Source: Hydrogenovibrio sp. JE_KL2
GTDB lineage: Bacteria > Pseudomonadota > Gammaproteobacteria > Thiomicrospirales > Thiomicrospiraceae
DNA length: 64,000 nucleotides
Assembly (NCBI RefSeq): GCF_009296185.1
Contig: NZ_WBJR01000004.1
Span: 203,558-267,557 of the forward strand
Direction of reading: 5' to 3'
The position numbers and the translations under genes were made by a program. Within the stretch, counting starts at the first letter, position 1. Every line of letters starts with the position of its first letter. This document shows positions 26,626-34,989 of this stretch, in pieces. Under the pieces are notes generated by a model. The model worked only from the letters and a program-made list of their open reading frames with translations. It did no database searches and had not been told where the DNA came from.

Positions 26626-27825
26626 ATGCCCTACGAAGTGAGCTCTAACCGGGTAGATATTGTCTACGACTTCAATGACGGCAAACCTCAAGCCACCCTC
26701 AAAGTTAACGACAAAACGCTCCTGAATAATCATGCTCGACTGACTGTCATCAGTCGCTTTTACGAAACTCAAGAGACATTTGTTGGACACCCTAAAAAAT
26801 CGAAAGAATGGTGCAATGTCGAACTCTTTTCTGCAAACATTGAGCTGATAAATGAAATGGTTGTAGACCTGAATTTTTCGAGCTTCATTCCTTATGACTA
26901 TGACCATAATCTGTCATCGCCTGGATTTTTTGCCGGAAATTTTATCTGTAAGACAGAATTCAAACTTGAAGTGGGCTCTCCTTGGCAACCGGACATCATA
27001 AAGCTCTACCCGATTCCTAGTGTATTGACGACAAAACCTCACCCGTCTCACCTTACGCCTCAAGATAAATTTGATTTCTGGCTTAATGTACGAAAATTGC
27101 AGCCAACCGCCAAAAGGCTCGCCTATTTATGGGCAGGTTTAGCCATCACACTTGCAACGATGCTTCAGATTATTGGTTATCATGATCAGTTCTGCGCACC
27201 GGATCACACTTGGTTATTTCACCGGGGAGCGCGCAGCTTTTTATTCCCCGTGGTTGCTGGTATCGGAGGTTCTTACCTTTTTTACCACTTCTTATATAAA
27301 CTGGCCAAGACTTATCTAAGAGATTACCTCACCCAGATAAAAATCCATTGGCCCAAACGGGTTAAGAAAGATTCTACTCTTTATCTTAAAAACCTGTTGC
27401 AAGGAAAGCTGGTTTCAGACATTGACCACCTTCAAATCCGAGTGATTGCATCCAATATGCAACACGCCGTCATTGAAGGCGGCAGAAGCCGAAAACGAGT
27501 GTCATACCCCTGCAACGAAGTGATTCTGTTCGACAAAATTTTTCACGATATTAAAGCAGGAGACCAACTGTCGGACATTATCGACATTGATGACAAACTA
27601 CACATGAAAGATGTTTTCACAACCTGCTTTCCAAATGCCGTTTATGGACGTTTCTATAAAATGGCGCTGATCTGGCAAATACAAATTATTCACGATGATC
27701 TAGTAGACCACTTGTTCAATGGGCCGAGTGATCTGTTTGAAATAACCGATTTCGAAGTGCTTCAACCATTGCGCTTTGGTAAAACGCTGTCCCGTCGAAC
27801 GGGTAGCAACAAGCTGTCCGCTTAA
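26626..27825 (+). CDS. membrane protein of unknown function
   Basis: Not recognised. 399 residues: a predicted beta-rich N-terminal domain (about 1-150), two membrane segments (about 165-187 and 207-228, AGLAITLATMLQIIGY and FLFPVVAGIGGSYLFYHF), a basic stretch, then a soluble C-terminal domain (about 250-399) with several His, Asp and Ile. It starts with a good AAGGA site. It sits between cnoX and hrcA and its last four bases overlap the end of hrcA (convergent). No signs of degradation. Confidence 0.65.
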   Translation: MPYEVSSNRVDIVYDFNDGKPQATLKVNDKTLLNNHARLTVISRFYETQETFVGHPKKSKEWCNVELFSANIELINEMVVDLNFSSFIPYDYDHNLSSPGFFAGNFICKTEFKLEVGSPWQPDIIKLYPIPSVLTTKPHPSHLTPQDKFDFWLNVRKLQPTAKRLAYLWAGLAITLATMLQIIGYHDQFCAPDHTWLFHRGARSFLFPVVAGIGGSYLFYHFLYKLAKTYLRDYLTQIKIHWPKRVKKDSTLYLKNLLQGKLVSDIDHLQIRVIASNMQHAVIEGGRSRKRVSYPCNEVILFDKIFHDIKAGDQLSDIIDIDDKLHMKDVFTTCFPNAVYGRFYKMALIWQIQIIHDDLVDHLFNGPSDLFEITDFEVLQPLRFGKTLSRRTGSNKLSA

Positions 27826-28856
27826 CGATTGCCTTTGAGCAGTGAACTGAGAATTTTGGCCGTCATATCGACACGCGGCACGACATGGTCGTAATGCATG
27901 CGTGAAGGTCCTACTACACCCAGTACACCGACCACTTCACCGTCCACGTCGTAAGGCGTGGTGACGATACTGCAATTTTGGTAGATTTCATGCCCGCACT
28001 CATTGCCTATAAATACCTGCACGCCTTTAGCTTGCATGGATTTATCTAATAAGTTCAGCATGTGGGTATGTTGCTCGAAAGATTGGAATAAAGCCTTAAG
28101 CTTGTCGGTGTCCGCCAACTCCTGATAATTCAGCAAATTGGTCTTACCGGAAATAAAGTAAGGCGCCGCCGTTTGCGTCTTGGCGTCTATCACTTGATCC
28201 GCCGCGTCCATAATGGCACGCATCAAACGGTTCATGTTCAAACGGATTTCATCCATTTGTCCCACCAGCTTTTGTTTGACGTCGCGCAAACTGTGTCCGA
28301 CAAAATGCTGGTTCAGGTAATTCGCCACTTCCAACAATTCCGATTCCGAAGCGGATTCTTCCAACTCGATAATACGGTTTTGAACATCGTTATCATTGAG
28401 CACCAACACCACCAGCAAACGTCTTTCGCCCAAACGCACAAAGTCGATATGGCGCAAAACTTCCTGTTCTTTGTTCGGCAACATCACCAAACTCGCCATC
28501 CCCGTTAGGCTCGACAGAATATTGGAAGCAGATCCAATCAGCTCATCTTGCGTTTGCGCACGCTGAAACCCTTGCTGAATGTTTTGTTGTACGGTTTGGT
28601 TAAGAGGCTGTACCGTCAAAATCGTATCGACGAACACACGAAAACCCAAATCAGTTGGAATGCGCCCTGCTGAAGTATGCGGCGAATGAATCAACCCCAT
28701 TCTTTCCAAATCTGCCATGACATTACGAACCGTAGCGGAACTCACCCCTACTTCCGGCAATTTTGCCAATGCAGTTGAACCGACAGGCTTGCCATCGTTC
28801 AGATACATCGACATCAATTTTTTAAATAAAAGCTCAGATCGTTCGTTAAAGTTCAT
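27822..28856 (-). CDS. hrcA: heat-inducible transcription repressor HrcA
   Basis: Represses chaperone genes by binding CIRCE operators; its activity depends on GroESL. A winged-helix N-terminus (MNFNERSELLFKKLMSMYLN; VGVSSATVRNVMADLERMGL; HTSAGRIPTDLGFRVFVD) is followed by a GAF-like domain and ends with VVGPSRMHYDHVVPRVDMTAKIL. 344 residues, normal. No CIRCE element (TTAGCACTC-N9-GAGTGCTAA) was found in this window, so its targets, probably groESL, lie elsewhere. A sigma-32-like promoter precedes it. Confidence 0.95.
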   Translation of the reverse strand: MNFNERSELLFKKLMSMYLNDGKPVGSTALAKLPEVGVSSATVRNVMADLERMGLIHSPHTSAGRIPTDLGFRVFVDTILTVQPLNQTVQQNIQQGFQRAQTQDELIGSASNILSSLTGMASLVMLPNKEQEVLRHIDFVRLGERRLLVVLVLNDNDVQNRIIELEESASESELLEVANYLNQHFVGHSLRDVKQKLVGQMDEIRLNMNRLMRAIMDAADQVIDAKTQTAAPYFISGKTNLLNYQELADTDKLKALFQSFEQHTHMLNLLDKSMQAKGVQVFIGNECGHEIYQNCSIVTTPYDVDGEVVGVLGVVGPSRMHYDHVVPRVDMTAKILSSLLKGNR

Positions 28857-28885
28857 ATAGGAAATGTTTTTTGCGTTAATTAACC

Positions 28886-28916
28886 ATATTATGGAAGCGA
28901 TTTTTTCATTTTCAAG
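28886..28916 (-). promoter_or_regulatory. candidate sigma-32 promoter of hrcA
   Basis: Minus strand CTTGAA (28911-28916), 14-base spacer, TTCCATAATAT (28886-28896). The -35 is exact, the -10 keeps CCAT only. 30 bases upstream of the hrcA start. Confidence 0.55.
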
Positions 28917-29023
28917 ATAAAATCATCTAAATCATAATGAAAAACCCCTGCCAAATCCGGCAAAATCAAACTGCACGGAATTAGGTGATGACACATTAAA
29001 ACGGATACTCGGGTTAACATCAA

Positions 29024-29899
29024 ATGTTTAATAAAATCGGCATCTTCGGAAAATACAACGGCATTCAATCCTGGGAACTGATTGATAAGCTGATTCTCTA
29101 TTTTCAAGAAAAAGAAAAACGCGTCATTCTGGATGCACATAGTTGCAAAGACTTTCCTGTGGAGCGCTATGGCATTGAAAAACTGCAACGCGAAGACATG
29201 CTCAAGGAAATCGACTTCGCCGTAGTGGTCGGCGGAGATGGCACTTTCCTGGATGTTGCCCGTACCATTGTCGACTTTGAAATACCGATTCTCGGTATTA
29301 ACCTTGGACGTCTAGGCTTTCTCACCGACGTTTCTCCAGACTGGATGATCTATACCCTCAACGAAGTCTTGGCGGACGATTACAAATGTGAAGAACGCGT
29401 TATGTTGCATGTACAGATTCATCTGGACGGCAAATTGCTCTTTGAAGAAGTGGCGTTCAACGACGTCGTGCTACACAAAAACGACTCCCCTCGTATGGTC
29501 GAGTTCGAAACCTTCATTGATGACCGTTTCTTCAGTAGCCAACGCTCGGATGGATTGATTATCGCCACCCCAACCGGTTCAACCGCTTACTCACTGTCTG
29601 CCGGTGGGCCGATTGTCGATCCGGGGTTGGACGTCATGACATTGGTTTCCATCAATCCGCACACCATGAGCCATCGCCCGGTGGTGGTTTCCGGCAACAG
29701 CCGTATTCGCATCAAACCCCATGACAACTGCAATGGCACGGCATCCATTATCTGTGATGGTCAGGTGTCCTTTTTGATTGGCGCAAAACACGAAACCATC
29801 GTGACACGTCATCCAAAATTCATCAAAATGGTTCATCCTAAAGACCACGATCACTATGAGCTATTAAGAGCCAAACTGAACTGGGGTCAAAAACTCTAG
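29024..29899 (+). CDS. nadK: NAD kinase
   Basis: Phosphorylates NAD to NADP using ATP or polyphosphate. The GGDGTFLDVAR motif (70-80), NLGRLGFLTDVSPD, NDVVLHKND and GLIIATPTGSTAYSLSAGGPI are all in place. 291 residues, typical of the proteobacterial enzyme. Divergent from hrcA with 167 bases between, and followed by recN after 72 bases; grpE-hrcA-nadK-recN clustering is common in gammaproteobacteria. Confidence 0.96.
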   Translation: MFNKIGIFGKYNGIQSWELIDKLILYFQEKEKRVILDAHSCKDFPVERYGIEKLQREDMLKEIDFAVVVGGDGTFLDVARTIVDFEIPILGINLGRLGFLTDVSPDWMIYTLNEVLADDYKCEERVMLHVQIHLDGKLLFEEVAFNDVVLHKNDSPRMVEFETFIDDRFFSSQRSDGLIIATPTGSTAYSLSAGGPIVDPGLDVMTLVSINPHTMSHRPVVVSGNSRIRIKPHDNCNGTASIICDGQVSFLIGAKHETIVTRHPKFIKMVHPKDHDHYELLRAKLNWGQKL

Positions 29900-29971
29900 G
29901 TAAAACGTTGGATAACGCCATTAAGCGACGACATTTATTTAGACACTTATAACTTTCTAATTTGAAGATTT

Positions 29972-31636
29972 ATGCTGCAAACACTCACCATTCAAAACCT
30001 TGCTCTGATTGAAAAACTGTCATTGGATTTCCATTCCGGTTTTACAACCCTTACCGGGGAAACCGGCGCCGGGAAATCCATTTTATTGGACGCTCTCGGT
30101 TTGGCATTGGGTGAGCGAGCAGACAGCGGCTTGGTGCGTCATGGCACCCCCAGAGCGGACATCACTGCCGACTTTGAGATACAAGACCTTCCTCAAGTAC
30201 AAGCATGGCTGGCGGACAATGAATTCGACGACGAAGGCAACTGCCTATTAAGAAGAACCGTTACGGCTGAAGGGCGTTCAAAAGCCTATATCAATGGCTT
30301 GCCGGCGTCGATTTCTCAATTAAAAGGCTTGAGTGATTTACTGATTGATATTCACGGCCAGCACGAACATCAATCCCTGCTTCACAGCAACAAACAACTT
30401 GAACTGTTGGATGCCTACGCTAACCATCCAAAACTATTGGAAGACACGCAACAATCCTATCAACAATGGCAAAGCCTTAAAAAGCGTTATAAAACCCTGC
30501 ATGAGCAACAAAGTGACAGACAAAGTCAGCTAGACCTGCTCAACTTCCAGCTTAAAGAATTCGACAAAGTCATGCCCGTGGCAGACGAATATGACGCTTT
30601 GGCTGAAGAACAAAACGGCTTGGCGCACGCCAGTGAAATCAAGCAAGCCGTGTACAACGCCTACGAACTCATTGAGGGCGAAGAAGGCGTCACCGAAAAA
30701 CTCAACAGTGCCATCCACGCATTGGACTCGGTTGCCGAATACAGCCCCACCTTGGAAAAGATTGCCGAGCAACTCAACTCCTTGTTGATAGACGCCCAAG
30801 AAGCTGCCAATGACATTCAAGCGCAAGACCATCATATTGAGCTTGATCCGGCACGTTTACAAGCAGTGGATGAACGCCTGTCAGAACTGTTTGGCTTGGC
30901 AAAACGCTATACGCTTGAGCCACAAGAATTAGTTGATAAGCACCAACAAATCCGCGATGCGCTTGCAGAGTTGGAAGACTCGGATGCGTCGTTGGAAAGC
31001 CTGAAGGCAGAGATAGAACAAGCAGAGATCGCCTACCAAAAAGCGGCAGATGCCCTTACCAAATCTCGCAGCACTTCCGGTAAGCAACTTGGCGATACCG
31101 TGACCGATGCCATGAGAACCCTCGGCATGGAAAACGGACAATTCAAAATCGAAATTACCCCTAGCGACAAACCCAGTGCCACAGGGTCTGATACCGTTAG
31201 TTTCCTCGTCACCGCCAACAAAGGACAACCTTTACAGCCGTTGGCAAAAGTGGCTTCTGGTGGTGAACTCTCACGTATCAGCTTGGCGATACAAGTTGCC
31301 AGTGCAGAAGTCGCTAGCCTACCGACATTGATTTTCGATGAAGTGGATGTGGGTATCGGCGGCGGTATTGCCGAAGTGGTTGGGCAAAAGATGCAACAAC
31401 TGGGCAAGCACAGACAAATCCTATCCATCACTCACTTGGCGCAAGTGGCGGCTTACGGAAACCAACACTTGAACATTGCCAAAGCCACTGTCGATGAGCA
31501 AACGATTACGCAAGTGACTGAGTTGGACGAAGCTGAACGCGTTGAAGAACTCGCTAGAATGCTGGGCGGTATGACGATTACCGAAAATACGCGTAATCAT
31601 GCTAAGGAAATGTTAGCGATTGCGCAGAGAAGTTAA
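29972..31636 (+). CDS. recN: DNA repair protein RecN
   Basis: SMC-like ATPase acting in recombinational repair of double-strand breaks. The Walker A GETGAGKS (29-36) heads the N-terminal half; a coiled coil (about 150-370, rich in Gln, Leu and Glu) separates it from the C-terminal half with the signature KVASGGELSRISLAI and Walker B PTLIFDEVDVGIGG. 554 residues, normal. No LexA box was recognised upstream by eye. Confidence 0.96.
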   Translation: MLQTLTIQNLALIEKLSLDFHSGFTTLTGETGAGKSILLDALGLALGERADSGLVRHGTPRADITADFEIQDLPQVQAWLADNEFDDEGNCLLRRTVTAEGRSKAYINGLPASISQLKGLSDLLIDIHGQHEHQSLLHSNKQLELLDAYANHPKLLEDTQQSYQQWQSLKKRYKTLHEQQSDRQSQLDLLNFQLKEFDKVMPVADEYDALAEEQNGLAHASEIKQAVYNAYELIEGEEGVTEKLNSAIHALDSVAEYSPTLEKIAEQLNSLLIDAQEAANDIQAQDHHIELDPARLQAVDERLSELFGLAKRYTLEPQELVDKHQQIRDALAELEDSDASLESLKAEIEQAEIAYQKAADALTKSRSTSGKQLGDTVTDAMRTLGMENGQFKIEITPSDKPSATGSDTVSFLVTANKGQPLQPLAKVASGGELSRISLAIQVASAEVASLPTLIFDEVDVGIGGGIAEVVGQKMQQLGKHRQILSITHLAQVAAYGNQHLNIAKATVDEQTITQVTELDEAERVEELARMLGGMTITENTRNHAKEMLAIAQRS

Positions 31637-31671
31637 AATTAACCCAGAAGAGGCTTGAAAAGCTATTTGTT

Positions 31672-31688
31672 GGTTATACGGTATAACC
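31672..31688 (+). terminator. palindrome with short T-run after recN
   Basis: GGTTATAC-G-GTATAACC followed by TATTTTT, 36 bases after the recN stop, touching the stop codon of the convergent gene. AT-rich stem, so only a moderate terminator. Confidence 0.5.
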
Positions 31689-32563
31689 TATTTTTGAATT
31701 AGTGGAGTTGACAAAATTAAACCAGAGCCAAAAAGGCTTTTAATAATATAGTGGTAAAAGTCTTCGTTGTATTCTGCACCACTAATGACAGCAAGTTCAC
31801 TACCAGCCTGTGTCAATAATGCTTGTCCTATTTGAATTTTATTTCCTTCATCATTTTGAAATTCCATTGTAATAGGTCTTCCAAAATAAAAAATTGTTGC
31901 ATATTTATGAAACCCTTGACGAATATAACCGGTAGTAGGGTTAAAAGAAATCAAACCTAAACTATCCAGATGAGTTAAAGAAGCAAAGTTAATTTTGTCT
32001 TTAAATACCTCATCTTCAGAATTCAATATATACGGAGTTAAATCTCCCATCATTGAACAAAACTGGCAAAAATTAGTAAACAGTTCGGCATCTTGTTTGT
32101 CTAATGATGCAACAATATTTACAGTTCTTTTAGATACAGAACCAGGTTGGTTTGCTTCATCTGCAAGAAGGTTCGCCCAAATCGTCTGCATTTGCTTATC
32201 AGAAACGTTTTCACACTGATCGAAAAAGTGAGCTACCCAATCTTCATCCAACTCTTCAGTTTTAGCATTTTCTTTGATTAACTTTGCTGATTCTAAAGTA
32301 ATAGACTCTATATTATCTTGCTTTCTAGATTGCTGATGTAAAAGCCTACCCATTGCTCTTTGTTCAAATTCAGAAAGCTCGATGCTTGAAATCAAATCCG
32401 TTCTAGCTGCATCTGCATTTGCCTTAGCCATTCTTTTAGTATGAAGTGGTTGATATACAAGCCCTACAGCACTAGAAACCTTTTCAATAAAAACTGTTAC
32501 AGGCTTTGCTAAATCTCCATCTATATTGATGTTTATCAATCCATTTTTACCATCGTCAGCCAT
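31688..32563 (-). CDS. DUF2806-type protein
   Basis: Resembles DUF2806 proteins, whose function is unknown. Supporting stretches: the MGRLLHQQSRKQDNIESITL region (about 76-95), DEDWVAHFFDQCENVSDKQMQTIW (in two halves, about 105-130), LADEANQPGSVSKRTVNIVASL and FTNFCQFC. No membrane segment or catalytic motif. I take the ATG at 32563 (MADDGKNG, 291 residues); a TTG 15 codons upstream would give 306. It is more AT-rich than its neighbours and stands alone between recN and a repeat region, which points to acquired DNA. DUF2806 genes occur among mobile or defence-type accessory genes, but a defence role here is only a guess. Confidence 0.75.
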   Translation of the reverse strand: MADDGKNGLININIDGDLAKPVTVFIEKVSSAVGLVYQPLHTKRMAKANADAARTDLISSIELSEFEQRAMGRLLHQQSRKQDNIESITLESAKLIKENAKTEELDEDWVAHFFDQCENVSDKQMQTIWANLLADEANQPGSVSKRTVNIVASLDKQDAELFTNFCQFCSMMGDLTPYILNSEDEVFKDKINFASLTHLDSLGLISFNPTTGYIRQGFHKYATIFYFGRPITMEFQNDEGNKIQIGQALLTQAGSELAVISGAEYNEDFYHYIIKSLFGSGLILSTPLIQK

Positions 32564-32679
32564 CGAATAAAAACCTCGTTGAAAAATTGAGGATTCAAGA
32601 AAGCTCAATCAAAAATCCTTATATGACTTGATTTTATGAAACGAAAAACAATAAATCAATTTGTATTCTACAGACTTAT

Positions 32680-32699
32680 AAAATCTGCCAGGTTGGGGT
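32680..32699 (-). repeat. dispersed 19-bp motif, copy in the recN-cytochrome gap
   Basis: AAAATCTGCCAGGTTGGGGT, a perfect consensus copy; 117 bases upstream of the DUF2806 start. Confidence 0.85.
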
Positions 32700-32770
32700 A
32701 TTTGAATTGTTTACTACCGTTTCGTCCTGAGCGCTTCTGATTTCACTATTTCTATGTAGATATTCTTCAT

Positions 32771-33170
32771 GCGCTCACCCTACTTTTTTAAACAAAAAAG
32801 TAGGCAAAAAGTTTTGCCCTGCGCAAACGCTCTGTGTTGCTAGGCTACTCGCTGAAAATGATGAACTCGTTCACTTCGTTCTCTCAAACAGCATCATTTC
32901 CTTACGCTCGCTACGCCAAGCAACAAAACGAGCTTTTTACGATGGGCGGATCAGTGCGTGAACCTGACAGGTTGTGCAAGTTTCCGCGAGTTTTTTTAAA
33001 CACCCTTTGAAAATTCACCGCCCTACTTCTTAACGAAGTGAACGCGTTAAAAATGGCGCTGTTTGAGCGAAGCGAGTTCGCCATTTTGCGTGAACGAGTT
33101 TAGAAGTATCGGGGAATTTTCAGGGTTGCCTTTTTGGGTTACTTTTTTGGCAACGCAAAAAAGTAACAAG
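32771..33170. repeat. structured intergenic repeat region of about 400 bases
   Basis: Bounded by two A/T hairpins: CCTACTTTTTT-AAAC-AAAAAAGTAGG (32779-32804) and GTTACTTTTTT-GGCAACGC-AAAAAAGTAAC (33138-33167). Between them GTTCACTTCGTT (near 32872) is the exact complement of AACGAAGTGAAC (near 33033), and AAACAGC/GCTGTTT pair next to it, so the whole can fold on itself. Looks like a composite intergenic repeat; no transposase. Confidence 0.55.
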
Positions 33171-33236
33171 TCGCCCAAAGAAGAAAAATACAGAAAAACA
33201 AGACTCTATCTTAGGGCGGCTTAATTTATCTCCCCT

Positions 33237-33254
33237 CCCAGCCTGGCAGATTTT
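33237..33254 (-). repeat. dispersed 19-bp motif, variant copy after the diheme cytochrome gene
   Basis: CCCAGCCTGGCAGATTTT, one change from CCCAACC..., 12 bases beyond the stop of the minus-strand gene at 33266. Confidence 0.65.
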
Positions 33255-33265
33255 TACAACCCAAA

Positions 33266-34972
33266 CTATTTAATGACTTTGACCTCTACTGGCTTTTCCA
33301 CACCCGTCATTTTGCCCGCCTTAACCAAATCGTAAACCGTTTGATTTAATGGTGCAGCATGCGCATCTCGCCCTTTTGCAAAACTCTGCTCATCCACAAT
33401 CACTTTATAGGCTTTATTGAGCTGCATGGCGCGTTGCTGACTAGGCCAAAGCAAGTAGGTAATGTCTTTTTCTAAATGCTTTTTAGCTTGCGGTTTGAGC
33501 TGACCGTTCTTGTCGAAAAACTTGGCTTCGACTTCGTTATTGTCTCGGAACTCATTACCGGAATGATTTTGTAGCAGATAGTTGGCAAACTCGCCTATCT
33601 GTCTACCATCCACCTCAACCAGCTTGTCCACAACGTTTTTCAGGCTGTGCTGAGAAGCATGAAACCAACCTTGCCGAAAGTGAGTTTCACCCAACTTTCT
33701 TGGAAAGGCAAAACTACTATCAGTGGTCGCGCCAATACCGGAATGACAACCGATACACGACAAGGTTTCCTGATAAGTTTGTGGACGCAATGCGCCTTGC
33801 TGGTCTTCAATAAACCCTTGATACACCCAACCTTGTCCGTTGTATAGGCCAGTTTCTTCATTGCCTTGCACACGACGTAAACGCTCGGGAAAATCATCCG
33901 CCTCTTTCACTTCCGACATGGCGGCATTGCGCAGTTGAAAGTAAGTATTCCACGCGACTTTACGGGCATAGCGCACCTCTTTCATTCTGGCCGACAAGGT
34001 GACACCGCCTTGCTTATCAAATGCGATATAACGCACGGTATGCAGAAACTCAGTCCCTTCCGGGTACAAACCTGCCGCCAAATGCACTTTACCCGCCTGT
34101 TGCAATGCTTTGGCTTGCCCGACATAAGACATATTTTGACCTTTGAGCGGTGCCCAACGATAAACCACTTTGCCGGCCATATCAAGTTTGCCATTGCGGT
34201 TTAAATCGACGCCATACAAGGTTTCATCCACGGAAGAAATCGCTACGTCACGGCGTTGAATCATTGCCTCGACAATGGCGAGGTTCAGCTTATAAACAGC
34301 CAAACTAAACTGCCCTTTTTCATCTTGCTGAAAGGGCGTTGAAAGACGAATCAACACATCATCGGTACTGCCATTGGTCGGCCAGAAAGCACCAAAAAAT
34401 GGACGATAACCGAATGCTCGCCACCCGGTGAGCTTGCCATTTGGTGCTTTATCAAACCCTTGATTGTCGAAGTGAAAGTAGGCATCTGGTAGATAGCCGT
34501 TCCAACGACCATCCTGATTGACATCCCAGGCTTTGGGTAAATGGGCTGTCAACTTTTCATCCAACAGCAACTTGCCCTGATGTTGGTAGTTGCTTTGTTG
34601 GATATAACTGACGATTTGCTGGTCGGAAATCTTGGCAATCTGAGGTCGCCTGTCTTTAAACAGGTTTGACCAAGGATTGCGGCGCATGGATGCGGGAAAG
34701 TCATAACTCAGTTGTAAGTCGGCGTCATCCGCAAAATTGGGGGCGAGACTTTGAGTATGACAGGCAAAACAAGGGTTATGCACATGAGCGATTTGCCCGA
34801 TGCCGACTTTGTGTTCTGTCTTTGTATAGCACTGTGGCGGAATATAACGCCCCAACACATCTATCGGTTGAGTTGATGCGCTTGCAATGATACTGACCAG
34901 TAACCCGAAAAACAAAAAGCCGGCCTTGGACACAAAACCGACTTTTGGACTGGAAATAAAACCCGATTGCAT
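33266..34972 (-). CDS. exported diheme c-type cytochrome of unknown role
   Basis: 568 residues with an N-terminal signal (about 15-33) and two haem-attachment motifs, C68-F-A-C71-H72 and C406-I-G-C-H410, so a periplasmic diheme protein. Two short Asp/Asn-rich loops (DVNQDGRWNG, DLNRNGKLD) look like calcium-binding repeats. The rest has no family I can name. It is 17 bases downstream of a PhoX-type lipoprotein and surely co-transcribed; the pair may form a calcium-dependent periplasmic enzyme with its electron acceptor, which is inference. Confidence 0.75.
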   Translation of the reverse strand: MQSGFISSPKVGFVSKAGFLFFGLLVSIIASASTQPIDVLGRYIPPQCYTKTEHKVGIGQIAHVHNPCFACHTQSLAPNFADDADLQLSYDFPASMRRNPWSNLFKDRRPQIAKISDQQIVSYIQQSNYQHQGKLLLDEKLTAHLPKAWDVNQDGRWNGYLPDAYFHFDNQGFDKAPNGKLTGWRAFGYRPFFGAFWPTNGSTDDVLIRLSTPFQQDEKGQFSLAVYKLNLAIVEAMIQRRDVAISSVDETLYGVDLNRNGKLDMAGKVVYRWAPLKGQNMSYVGQAKALQQAGKVHLAAGLYPEGTEFLHTVRYIAFDKQGGVTLSARMKEVRYARKVAWNTYFQLRNAAMSEVKEADDFPERLRRVQGNEETGLYNGQGWVYQGFIEDQQGALRPQTYQETLSCIGCHSGIGATTDSSFAFPRKLGETHFRQGWFHASQHSLKNVVDKLVEVDGRQIGEFANYLLQNHSGNEFRDNNEVEAKFFDKNGQLKPQAKKHLEKDITYLLWPSQQRAMQLNKAYKVIVDEQSFAKGRDAHAAPLNQTVYDLVKAGKMTGVEKPVEVKVIK

Positions 34973-34989
34973 GACTTAAGCTTGCAACA

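Larger units (their letters stand above)
32564..33265. other. 700-base non-coding region with several inverted repeats
   Basis: No credible gene. It holds two dispersed-motif copies (32680-32699 and 33237-33254) and a structured repeat region (32771-33170). Short open frames exist but lack ribosome sites and follow the repeat arms. Confidence 0.7.
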
